Positions 12,877 through 24,300 of a stretch of DNA of 64,000 nt are shown here, in pieces. Source of the stretch: Austropuccinia psidii (Eukaryota; Basidiomycota; Pucciniomycetes; Pucciniales; Sphaerophragmiaceae); assembly GCA_023105745.1 (NCBI GenBank), contig JALGQZ010000009.1:45723967-45787966 (forward strand), in the 5' to 3' direction. Each line of letters starts with the position of its first letter. Within the stretch, counting starts at the first letter, position 1. A program made the position numbers and the translations under genes. The notes below the pieces were generated by a model. That model did not search any database. It had not been told where the DNA came from and saw nothing but the letters and a program-made list of their open reading frames with translations.

Positions 12877-13849
12877 GTGTCTTTGATCAAATACTGTGCA
12901 GCTGGCAACAGACTCAGTAAAAGATATATCACTAGTCCAGAATCTGAAGACAGTATTGATGTGCAAATTGCTAAAAGAGGCACCTTCTTTAACTCAGAAA
13001 AGACTAAATTACCACCAAAAGTTGTGTATTTTAACTTATATTTTTACCTTTTATCTTTAAATTGACGTGAAAATGGTGCATGCCAGAAATGGAAGCAACT
13101 ATTCAGTCCGACCAGATGTATGTGGACAAGGAAGAGGCAAGACCAAATCCAGAAGTGCCAAGTCTTCCACAAGAAAGACACATTTGGAGGATGCCAGAGT
13201 TGCCCCCCATTCCCCAAGGTCTGTACCCACAGATTTTGACATGAATTCTGAGCCTGAACTGATTCATGATAATATTTCCAGGGCTGAACCATTTTCAAGT
13301 GGCAGCAATAGAAATATATCAATGCCAGTACAAAAATTGGTTCAGAGCATCCAAAGAAGAGGAGTGGGAAATATGCCCAAGCCTTTGGCAGGGGGCCATG
13401 AACTCCTACTTACACATCAAGAGCTTTCTGGGTCAGGAGAAGACCATAGAACTCTTAGGAGGATGGAGCCCCCTGTCTTGCAAAGCCAAGGTCAAAAAGA
13501 TAAAGAATTGGTTGAATAACCAAAGTCTTTTATCCATAGACCAGAAGAAGGAACTGGAAATGACTCCAGCTTTGGAGACAGAATCCCCAGTGGCGTCTAC
13601 CAGCTCCAAACCAGCTCCAGAAGTGTCCAAAGACAAGCCCAAAGGACCTCAGAAGAAGCAGAGAGGTCCAAGAACCATCAAGGCAAGGGCAAACGCAAAG
13701 CCAATTGGCACAGACCTTACCCACAAGGGTACAGGATCCCCAAATTGAAGTCTTCAGCCGTGGACAGTGTGTTCAACATGGCTAGAACTCTCATGGAATT
13801 CACAGCCAAGGAGCAGGAAAGGATGAACAGGACTTTTCCACGCAAATAG
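12877..13849 (+). pseudogene. ORF1 of element B, degenerate
   Basis: This is the homologue of element A ORF1. The best-preserved block (about 13350-13450) encodes a helical region with an MNSYL..K.FLG motif, shared with A as MNSYLTVRKFLG. A Pro/Lys/Ala-rich stretch follows, then an ending with VFNMARTLMEF (A: VFQMARTMMEL) that stops at TAG 13847-13849. The frame changes at least once between 13270 and 13770. The ORF2 frame lies at -1 relative to the ORF1 ending and is already open across it. The product is not recognised. In both elements it precedes a Gag-like region, so a nucleic-acid-binding or particle-associated role is possible but unproven. Confidence 0.6.
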
Positions 13850-13857
13850 ATCATGTA

Positions 13858-14461
13858 CAAAGAGCTATTAATGTAGAAATTGGTAAACCTGATTCAAAGT
13901 TAACTAAAATAACATTGGATATTAATGATTTGAAAAAACATGACAAGAAATATACTGAATGGTATGAATTAACAAATGCCAAATTTGATTCAATTATCAA
14001 TGCTTGTAGCAGAAATGAGAGTACATGTCAGATTCAGAATGATGAAATGGAAGACCTCTCCATTTTCAAAATGAATGATCAATTTAAGACTCTACAAGAC
14101 CATGTCTTAAAGATAATTGAAAATACCATTCAATTTGCTACACATTTGGAAAAAAGTGACAGTGAAAGGCAGAAGTTAAAGAATGAAATCATTGCAAATG
14201 TAGAACAAATTCATAAGAATTATGAACCACATATGCCAAGACATTCTACACCTTTGAATGAAGAAAACCTTTCTGTTAAAGGAAGTTTTACCCCACTTTT
14301 AGGAGAAAATGTTTTCTCTGTTAAAGATATTCCCACATTAGAAGAATGGCCAACATTCGTTGGTGAAGGAGAATATAACCATATTGAGTTCATCAGGACT
14401 ATTGATATGTTACAAGAAGACTTTAATATACCTGATGAATTCATAGTGGGGGATTACACTC
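13858..14461 (+). pseudogene. Element B Gag-Pol, N-terminal Gag portion
   Basis: This part encodes a charged helical region followed by the capsid-start motif (LEEWPTFVGEGEYNHIEFIRTIDML, written in parts in A as WPHFSGEGEY and MEFIRGIDM). It is interrupted at 14462 by solo LTR D and resumes at 15907 with the W..WW capsid motif. An open frame running on to 14556 is an artefact of reading into the LTR. Confidence 0.75.
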
Positions 14462-15901
14462 TGTCAGCCTGTGACTCAAAACCAGAGCACAAGCATGACA
14501 GCCAAAATACCATAAACCAATGGTATAGCCAAAATACCACCAAAACATGGAGCTGAGCCAAATCAGCTCAAAAGGTATCAAAAGAAAGAGGAAACTCACC
14601 TCTTTCTGAAAATATAAGTCCCATCACCATAGGACAAGAAATAACAAAGTTATTCCTGCTCAAAGTTATTGCTGAGCATCAACCTTAATTTTCACCTCTC
14701 ATCTAAAATCTAGAAGGAGAGGCTTAACCCCATCAAATGGGTATTCAAAATGAAGCTCTAAGCCAGGGCTATCTAATGGATCTAACCAAACTGAGCTAGC
14801 ACCAGTATTACTTGAGTTATGGTCAAATTCAGACCAAATAAGGGTGAACAAAACATTCACCTCTCATCTAACGTTTACAGTTTTAGTGTGAGATACCTAA
14901 AGTGGGGTCTTTTTGGAAAGGGCACAATCAGGGCTATCTGATGGTTCCATCCATTTCCTCATAGCTCAACTACAACAGAGGTTATTGGCCAAACAAGCTT
15001 AATACAGCTTTTGCCCAGACCACGCCAATGTACAAAAATACTTATACATGGGATAACTTTGTCATATTTAATGATAAACATGTCAAGTTGGGTACCATTG
15101 TGTAGAGCTCATACAGAGCTATTCAATGAACCAACTTTGAGCTTGATATCTGAAACACCGACAGAGTTATGACCATTTGAAGGTCAAAATCCCACCTGCT
15201 GTCAGATACAGCCTTACCATGGGATAATATCCCATAACCATGAATATGAGGTGTCAAATAGACGAAAAAGCATGTTTTTACTTCAATACCTCATATGTCA
15301 GTCAATACTGGGGTCCCATACAGTTTCTGTACAGCATTCTACGCGTCATACATGTCAGAATCAGGCTGTGAGGTCCCCAGATGAAAATTTTCACCCTGTA
15401 TTGGTGAAAACCGCCCAGATGTGGTTTCAAAACCACATCTGAGCCCAATACAGGGTATAAAGGCTGTTTGCAAACCACAAGCCTGTCATAGAGAGTGAAA
15501 AATCTTCACTTCCTCTATGTGGAAAGGTCTAGCAGCCTTTCCACCTCAATTTCAGGATAAAAGGAGGGCTTTTTCACAGCCAAAAGCCTTTCCTCATCCT
15601 GCTCTTGAATAACCTACGTAGTAAACTGTCAAAAACAGTTTTACTCTTGGTTAATAATCAGGTATACTCTTAAATTAAAGAGTATTGTAGTCTTTATTAT
15701 TGTAACCCAACAGGTAAAGCTGCACCCAGGGCTTTCAACAGCGCTCACCACCACTATATCTCTATAGTAAAGCCTTTAATATCTTAATTTAATCCTTTAT
15801 CATCAACTTTATTATCTTTTAAAGCATTTTTACCGTGTCACAAACATAGTTTGAGTTGTAAATAGCCTACATTACCACTCTTTCATAGTTTCATCCTGAC
15901 A
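14462..15901 (+). repeat. Solo LTR D (1440 bp) inside element B
   Basis: It has perfect 6-bp terminal inverted repeats, TGTCAG at the left and CTGACA at the right, and exact duplications CACTC (14457-14461 and 15902-15906). A TATAAAG box is at 15456-15462. The last bases (tttcat..cctgaca) resemble the 3' termini of the other lineage-1 LTRs. It contains no retrotransposon genes. A second copy lies reversed at 2672-4069. Confidence 0.92.
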
Positions 15902-15906
15902 CACTC

Positions 15907-18193
15907 TCTGTTTACCAAAACTGCAAAGAAATGGTTTTACAAAATGAGAATGGATCATAGAAAACATGATTGGTCTTGGTGGAAATCTGAAGTGATTACA
16001 AAATGGGCCAACAATTCTTGGAGGTTTAAAATGGAATATGCTTTTTAAAGTGCCATTTTTAACTCAGAGAAAGATAAACCACATTTGGTTCTTCAAGCAA
16101 AATGACAGATTATCTGCCTTACACCCAGATATGCCTGACACTATTATTAATATGAAGATATTAAGAAAGTGTGGAGGATTACTGGAACATGCTATCAAAA
16201 GCAGATGTGTAGAACCCTGTTCAACAGAGGACTACATTAATGCAATGGAAGATATCATTACCAGAACAAGAATTGGTAAAACTTGGACTGAAATCCCTAT
16301 GGAATCCAAGATGGTCCCAGAGATTTCCAGAGAGGATAAAAGACCAGAAAGACCTGTCTTGAAGTGTCATAAATGTGAAAGTATTTCACATTTAGCAAAC
16401 ACTTGCACCAAAAAGACAAAAATCAATCAATTTCAAGTCATTGAAGAAATTCAGTGTACTGAAGAGAAAGAGGAGTCTGATCAAGATTCTGAAGTCTCTC
16501 AGGATACACCAGTGGAGGACTATCCCATTGAAACCACTACAGCTTTCTTTGAGGTCACAGAAGTCCATACCCACTTGCCACAGTACAGTGAGGATTGCTG
16601 CAACCTGATGAATATCCAAGATGCCAGAATGTGTAAAACAAAACCTGCTAAAGGAAAAGGTTACACTGCTGGAGCATCCTGTATCACATCAGGTTTGATG
16701 AGTGATATTGAAGCCAAAGTAAATTTGGATACAGGCACATTTTGCACTTGTGTAGGCAACGATTATCTCCAAATTATACTTCCTGAATGGAAAAACCATC
16801 TATTACCAATAGAAGGTGTGCAATGTAGTAGTGCCAGTAACAATATGTACCCCTTGGGTATATTAGACACAAATCTTGTATTTCCACACCCAGCAGGAAG
16901 TGTAAGGATGAAAACTGAAATTGTAGTAATGGATAATTGCACATCTCAGAACATCATTCTTGGAAATGATTACTTGAATATTTATGGTATTGACATCAAT
17001 AACCATAAAGACAGATATTTCACAATTGGGGATAACAAAAGACAAAAATTTGCTTTTTCCAATATTCCAAAACAAATATCTGTGGTATCTTCTGTCAAGG
17101 ATACTTATAAAGATGAATTTGTGTCTAATCAACTTTCTGAAGCACAAATTAATCCATAATTGTTACCAAAAATGAGGAATGAACTTATTAATGTGTTATA
17201 TACATACAATAATGCATTTGCCTCTGATTATGAACCATTAGGTGCTATAAGGGGACATGAAGTTGATATTACTCTTAATATTGACAGGCCATTTCTACAG
17301 TACTTAAAAGACCAGCTTATCCATCCAGTCCCAGAGCTAGAGAAGCCTTGGAAAAACATATCCAACAGTTGATCCAACTTGGTGTACTAAGAAAAGTAGG
17401 CCATAATGAGGATTTTGAAGTGACAACACCTGTTATTATTGCCTGGCATAATGATAAGTCAAGAATGGTTGGAGATTTCAGAGCATTAAATAACTACACA
17501 GTTCCAGATAGGTATCCAATCCCTAGAATTCAAGAAACGTTGACTCAACTGTCTAAACCCAAGTATATAACATCAATGGATGCATTGAAAGGCTTTCATC
17601 AAAATGTTTTGACGCCTAAAGCTAAGAAATTACTTCGAATTATCACTCACTGTGGCATTTTTGAGTATCTTAGAATGCCATTTGGCATTAAAAATGCTCC
17701 ATCTCATTATCAAAGAATGATGAATACCATCTTTCCCACAGAATTGTCTGAAGGATGGCTTATCATTTATATTGATGATATTATCATATTTTCTGATTCT
17801 TGGTCCTTACACCTTGAAAGACTTGCAAGGGTACTTCACAAGGTTGCAGAAGTGAATATGAAAATTTCACTTAAGAAATGCAATTTTGGGTTTGAAGAAC
17901 TCAAAGCATTAGGACATATTGTTTCTGGTTTAAGCTTGGGTTTTGACAAGAACAAAGTAGAAGCAGTGTTACTTAAGACAATACCCCAGAATAAAAAAGA
18001 AATGATGTCTTTTCTTGGGTTTGCCAGTTATTATAGGCAACACTTAAAAGACTTTGCAATTCTAGCCAAGTCACTTTATAGAATCTGTGATCAACATACT
18101 GTGTTTGAGATGACATGGGAGAGATTTGAAGCTTATGAGAAGATAAGGAGAGCTCTTACAGAAGCACCATTACTCCTCAAGCCTGACTGGAAT
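15907..18193 (+). pseudogene. Element B Gag (capsid, zinc knuckle), protease, RT
   Basis: The frame resumes after LTR D with the capsid motif around 15980 (WSWWKSE, TKWANNSWRF), then a CCHC knuckle C-x2-C-x4-H-x4-C (near 16366-16408), a protease with an intact LDTGT active site (near 16727) and an RT with DFRALN and YIDD (near 17769). Damage: a stop near 16047, a TAA at 17157-17159 and a frameshift near 17300. Solo LTR C interrupts it at 18194, exactly between RT and RNase H; the terminal codons read beyond that point, ending at 18211, are LTR sequence. Compared with A, protease and RT active-site residues are better preserved even though the frame is not. Confidence 0.85.
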
Positions 18194-18378
18194 TTTAAGG
18201 TTTGTCTATGAAACTCTTGATAATAGTAGCAAAATCAAGAGTACTATTACTGTCCTCAGTAGAAATATATAATATAACAAAATATTATAACCACAAAATT
18301 AAATATAATTATTAAAAATAATTATATAAAAAAAAATAAATTTAATTATTATTATAAAAATATAATGATAATAAAAAC

Positions 18379-20198
18379 TGTGAGCCTTAGAGGTAATTTC
18401 ATATACCCAAAAGACCACAAATATAAAAAATAACATATTAATATAAATAAAATAAATTTATTTATATTATTAAAATAAAAATCAAAATATAAATATGAAA
18501 TTATATTCAAAAATAAAATTATAATTTAAAAATAAAAATACATTAAATTTTGTAAATATAAAATTACATTTATACTTGAAAAATTTAAGTAAAAATGAAA
18601 TTTTAACAAAATTGTGAAAAAATAAATAAATTTGGAAAAAAGTTAAATAAAATTTATTATAACTTTTTATCCAATAAATAAACATATAAAATTTATTTCA
18701 CCATTGGATTCCTCATAAAAAATCAGGTGGGGTCACCTCTGAGTGAAATTCTTGTAACTCAACTCTAAATAAGCTTAAATTAAGTTTTTAGTATTTTCAA
18801 TACAAAAGTTGAAAATCCTCAAAACCTTAATTTAATTCACACCACATGTGGTGTTAACCATCAATTTTTGTGTTAAAATTGAGGTGTTGTGTTTAGTTTA
18901 GAAGTTATGAGGAATTGAAGTATTTTCAATTGAATTCAATTGAAATGTCAAAATGTGCGCGTGTATTACATAAGTGAACTTTGATTTACATATGAGGTGT
19001 CAATTATTACTGTATTGTACTGTACAATTGAATTGAATTACATGTGTAAATTATAAGTATAATACATGATGAGGAATTAAAGGAAAAATAAATTGGAAAG
19101 ATTAAATTTGGGGGGGAAAAGGAACTCCAGCTCTAAGGGGGAGCTAGACCCCCAAAATCCTTGCTGACAGGCGTGGGATGTCAAAATTCACGCAAAAGTT
19201 CATCACTTTTGGCCTGGAATTGAGTTACAGGGTCTGTGGACTCAATTGATGATGAGGTTTTGATACCAACTGGGGTAGTTTTAGCTGTTGCCAAGAGGGT
19301 AAAACTACCCTTAAGATAAAACAATCATAATAAAAACAGTTTTAACTGGTTTCTACGCCTCTGACACACATTCTGACGTGTTTTGAAGGCTCTAGGCCTG
19401 GTATTGCTATAGTAATGGCTGATTTAAGGGTCTAAAATGGCTAAAAATGGCTTAAACCAGCCTTTTTTGGTCTAAACCAGGGTTCAATGATGCCATAATT
19501 AGCTTTTCTGTTGTCAAACTGTTTTTCACGACTGACAAGAGTAAATTTTACTTTTGGAGCAAGAGAATTGATGGCTATAAAAGAATGTCTTCTTTGCCCC
19601 ACTTTTCTCTTCATGTTAGAATCTTTTCCTTTTATTAATTAGTTTAAAACTGTTAAACCAATCAATCAAAGATTCTAACCACCACTTTTAAATCATTTTA
19701 ATCCTTTTAACCACGTGAAAAAATCATTATACTCATTGTTTGTAACTCTTATAATCATTTTTACCCCTGAACCACCCCAAAAGTGAATTAAAGCATCTTT
19801 CATCACTGTTAACTTTGTCACTTTGTTTCCAAATTCACTCTGGTCACTTTTGGGCGTGTTTTCTCTTTAATATTCTTTTTAAAGACTTTGTTCTTTAATT
19901 AATTGCTTGCAGTTCTTTGCTCAATTAATTCCAATTGAAATTGCTCTTGAAGAAATTTCTTTTGTAGCCTTAAAATATCTCTTGTAGAGTATTTTTTGGA
20001 TAAATCTTTATTGTTGGTAAAACAATAAATTTTTATATTATTGTTTTATACTAATAAAGTTATAAACAATAAAATTGGCGTGTTTTCTCTTAAAAATAAT
20101 ATTTCATACTATTTTTAACTGAATTTTTACCTTATACAAATTTTGAGGACAGGAAAAGTACTTGATTTTTAATCAAAGTTTCATATCCACACCTTACA
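18379..20198 (+). repeat. 5' LTR of element A (1820 bp)
   Basis: It begins TGTGAGCCTTAGAGG and ends CACACCTTACA. A strong core promoter TATAAAA is at 19576-19582, so transcription should start near 19605-19615; the U3 would then be about 1.2 kb and R-U5 about 0.6 kb. The block gggggagctagacccccaaa (19136-19155) is an imperfect inverted repeat in U3. Confidence 0.95.
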
Positions 20199-20399
20199 TT
20201 TGGGGGCCCAGCCGTGATATTTTACCTGTGACATATTTTTTTTACTCTTTTTAAATCTTTTTCTTATATTGAAAAATTTAAAATCATATAAAAAATACTT
20301 ATAATTCAAAAAAACCCATAAAAAAGAAATTTTTTCATATTATAAGTGAGGCTTATATTTTTATTTCTTTTTTGAAATAACCTTTTTTTACTTAATTAA
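20199..20399 (+). other. Primer-binding site and leader of element A
   Basis: TGGGGGCCCAGCC starts at 20201, two bases beyond the LTR, in the position and form of a primer-binding site. The match to B ends after about eight to ten bases. The cognate tRNA is not identified. The remaining leader is AT-rich with no ATG in the ORF1 frame; a ttttag at 20416-20421 could end a leader intron. Confidence 0.65.
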
Positions 20400-21333
20400 T
20401 TGGCTTTCTCATTAATTTTAGTGTCTGACAGCGTGGTAAGACAAGAAAACATTGAAACAGCCTCAACAGTAACCAGCATTATCCCTGCCAGTACTGTTAA
20501 TTCTGATCATAATAGTACTGTTATTGTGACGCAAAATAACCAACCTGAACCAATATCTTCTGAATTAATTAACTTGGACATAAGTAATACTCTTCAGAAG
20601 GCTAAGAATTTGGCCAATAGTAAGTTTTTGACGTAAAAATACTATTTTAAGCCTTTTTTAACCATAATTATGCCTTCAACCAGATCAGGAGCCAGCTACA
20701 ACCCCTCAAGCAGCTCCCAAAAAGGTAATAGACGTGATTATGGCAGAAGCCAACCAGGTACAGAAGGAAAAGGGTCAGTTGATGACTTCCAAACAACTAA
20801 ATTGGGTCATTCTGAAGCTGATAATACTATTTTACCTTCAAAAAGAGCTGACACCGCCACAACAAGCCTCTGTGGACATATACAAAGCCAGCCACAGTGC
20901 ATACAACAATGCACTTCAATTCAAGGAGTACCAGATCCTTGCAGACCTGTGGAAGAATTGCATGAATTCTTACCTGACAGTAAGAAAATTCTTGGGCCAT
21001 CCCAACACTTGCAAATTGCTCAATGGATGGCATCCATTGATGGAGAAGAAAAACATGATGCTTTTGACACTAGAATGGAGGAAAAACAACCCTCCACCAG
21101 CCAAACCAGTGCCAAAAACAGCCCCAGTGGCCAGCAGCAGCAATTCCAACGTGAAAAAGCAGCCACAAACTCCAAATAAGGGCAAAGGGAAGGCACCAGC
21201 CCCAAAACCTTACAGCCAGGGCTACAGAATCCCAAAGATTCAGCAGGATGCCATGGAAAATGTATTTCAGATGGCCAGAACCATGATGGAATTACAGAAG
21301 AAGGAGGAAGCCAGATTAAGGTTCCAGAAATGA
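20400..21333 (+). CDS. Element A ORF1, spliced protein of unknown function
   Basis: Two exons join in frame when the 64-base intron 20620-20683 (GTAAGT..CCAG) is removed. Exon 1 ends with one base of a codon completed by exon 2 (Asn), giving roughly 290 residues. The exon 1 frame is open from 20400 but has no ATG, so the true start is uncertain and may lie in an upstream spliced exon. The protein has a Ser/Thr/Asn-rich N-terminus, a central helical block with MNSYLTVRKFLG, a Pro/Lys/Ala-rich basic segment and a C-terminal helix VFQMARTMMEL. It ends at TGA 21331-21333, overlapping the ATG of ORF2 as ATGA. Element B has a homologue. I recognise no known domain. Gag motifs are in ORF2, so this is an extra protein, possibly an RNA-binding or Gag-accessory one. 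Confidence 0.6.
20620..20683 (+). other. Predicted intron in element A ORF1
   Basis: It has a canonical GTAAGT donor, CAACCAG acceptor and a length of 64 bases, typical of fungal introns; ttttaac near 20655 could be the branch site. Removing it fuses two otherwise separate open frames without a stop. Because it lies on the element's sense strand, it would be lost from any copy made from spliced RNA. Its retention implies that unspliced genomic RNA is what is packaged. Confidence 0.6.
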
Positions 21334-24300
21334 TTTCTGACATATTTGATTCCATCCCAGAGTTGTATAATGCTATAAATGACGTGGAAAAACATCTTTC
21401 TGATAAAAATGACACCATTTGTAACAACATTAAAACAAACAACCTGAGTCTGTGCCAAATTAATGAAACACTTATGTGTTTTGAAAAAGTTTTGAGAACA
21501 ATTAAAAATTCCAATAATGATAATTCTTCTAACAATAAAATAAATGAACAATCTGCCATTATTAAAGAATTAACAGATAAATATTCTAAATTCAATATTG
21601 ATGACATAATTGAAACAAGAATTAAACAAGCCATAAATATTATCAAGACAGATAACAAGAAAGTCCTTGATGACATTTCAAATTCATTTACTGAAGTAAA
21701 GACATATACCATTGCCTTGAAAAAGTGTTTTGATGCTTCACAAGAAGAAGTATCAAAATTATCAATGAAATTGAATCAAGTCACTGCTGATAATACAAGA
21801 CAGACAGAGTTATGGCAAGAACTTACACATAAAGAAGACATGTATAAAATTGAAGTAATAAATTTAATACAAAGCTTCCAACATGAATACAGAAATTCCC
21901 AAAGGTGTAGCAACAGTAAAATGAATGACATTGAACAATTACTGAACACCTTACCAAGAATGTCTACACCTCTAAATCAAAATGAGGGCACAAGAATTTC
22001 AAATCCACAAGTATTGGATCCTGATAATTCACAATTAAAAAATGAATTATCCACTTCTTATCATAACTTGGAACCATCAATGGGCCAAGCACTCTTGAAA
22101 GAAGTTCCAAAACTTAAAGAATGGCCTCACTTCAGTGGTGAAGGAGAGTATGACCATATGGAATTCATTAGAGGTATTGACATGATCAAAGAAGATTTTG
22201 AATTACCAGACAGATTGGTAACAGCCAGGTTTAACACCTTGTTTACCAGATCAGCTCACAGATGGTACATCAAAATAAGACAAGCACATGGACACCAGAG
22301 TTGGACTTGGTGGAAAACCCAAATCATCAACAAATGGGCAAATGATGCTTGGAGGTTTAAAGTTGAAACAGCCTTTGAATCTGCCAAATTTAATGCTGAT
22401 AAAGACAGAGCTTTACCATGGTTTTGCCAACAAAAGGACAGATTAACAGCATTATATCCTGACATGTCAGAATTTATGATCCATAGAAAAATTCTGAGAC
22501 AATGTGGAGGTGACTTAGAGCATGCTGTCAAAAGCAGGACTACTGAACAATCTTCAGCAGAAGATATTATCAATATACTAGAAGAAGTAACCACCAGAAC
22601 CAAAATTGGTTCTAGTAGGGTGAATCTCAAAACAAGGTTTAATACACCTTGGAAAGATTCTGTGGACAAAAACCCCAAAGAAAATTCTGGTAATATTAAA
22701 TATAAATCTTCAGATACAGTCAGAAAATGCCATATTTGCCAAAGCACCACCCATTTAGCCAATACATGTCCAAAGAGGGGGAAAATCAATGAAATTGACA
22801 TTGAAAAGGAACCAGATGTTGAAAAAGAAGACATAATTGAAGACAATTCAGATGATAAGTCATCCATATTTTCTGAATCTTCAAAAGATATAGAAAATAT
22901 CAATGCCACTTTTGACATCATGGAATCTTATTCCCACTTACCACAATTGAGCAATGGTCAAGTTGATTTATCAAAAGTTCAAGATGCACAACTTATGAAG
23001 ACAAAACCAAACAGAGGAAAAGGTTATACAGCTGGTAACTCCTGTATAACAGAAGTGGTAATTGACAACAAACCCACCAAACTTTTGCTTGACCCAGGAG
23101 CCTTCTGCTCTTGTGTTGGAAAATCTTTTCTTAAGACTTGTGTACCAAATTTTGAAGACCAATTGTTACCAATTGATGGTATAAAATTCAACAGTGCAAG
23201 TAACCCAATGAAAGCATTAGGAATCTTTGAGACCAATGTCATATTCCCACACATAAATGGGAATTTAAGGATCACAGTTGAATTTGTTGTTATGGAAAAT
23301 TGCTCTAGTACCCATTTTATATTGGGAAATGACTATTTGATCATGTATGGGATAGATTTACATAATAACAGAGACAGATACTTTACAATTGGGGACAATA
23401 AGCGCCAGAAATTTGCCTTTTTACCATTTAAAAGACAAAATACAGTAAACAAAGTATCACCAGTCAACTTAGAGTTAGAAAAATTCAAGTCTGAACAGTT
23501 AAATGAGGCTGAGATAAGCCTTCATCTGACTGATAAACAAGAAAATGAACTTTCTTCCCTTTTGTATGACCACAAAGGAGCATTTGCTACAGACAAAGAA
23601 CATCTGGGAGCAATTATTGGTCATGAAGTTGACATCATTCTTAACATTGAGAGACCTTATCCACCACTCTTAAGAAGACCTGCTTATCCAGCAAGTCCAA
23701 AATCAAGAGAAGCTCTAGAAATTCATATCAAAGAACTTCTAGACCTTGGTGTAATAAGAAAAGTAGGCCACAATGAGGAAGTAGAAATAACTACACCAGT
23801 CATAGTGGCGTGGCATAATGGAAAATCCAGAATGGTTGGGGACTTTGGAGCTCTGAACACTTACACTGTTCCAGACAGATACCCAATACCAAAAATCCAA
23901 ATTGCCCTTACTCAAATATCTCAAGCAGTGTATATAACCACTATGGATGCCCTTAAAGGATTCCATCAAAATGTGGTAACACCAAGAGCAAGAAAATACT
24001 TGAGAATTATTGTTCATTGTGGAGTGTATGAATACTAAAGGATGCCCTTTGGTATCAAAAATGCACCTTCACACTTCCAAAGAATGATGAATGAAATCTT
24101 CCCTGAAGAACTCTCAGAGGGATGGTTAATCATTTACATTGATGACATTATTATCTGTTCAAAGACTTGGGAGGAGCACATGTACAGATTATCAAGAGTT
24201 TTGACAAAAATCCAATCAGTAAACATGAAAATCTCCTTGAAGAAATGTCATTTTGGATTTAAAGAACTTAAGGCACTAGGACATGTTGTATCTGGTTTGT

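Noticed and set aside
18194..18211. The reading frame of B RT appears to end naturally at 18209-18211.
   Set aside because: The last codons are LTR C sequence. The real frame is interrupted at the GGAAT duplication and continues at 30460.
19136..19155. LTR A block gggggagctagacccccaaa pairs with the A primer-binding site, suggesting self-priming as in lineage 2.
   Set aside because: The pairing is imperfect, and the block lies in U3 more than 400 bases upstream of the TATA box, so it would not be at the RNA 5' end. It is also not kept in B.
20201..20218. Assigning a specific tRNA to the A and B primer-binding sites.
   Set aside because: Only the first eight to ten bases agree between A and B, and I could not match the full site to a tRNA 3' end from memory. 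A search against the organism's tRNAs is needed.
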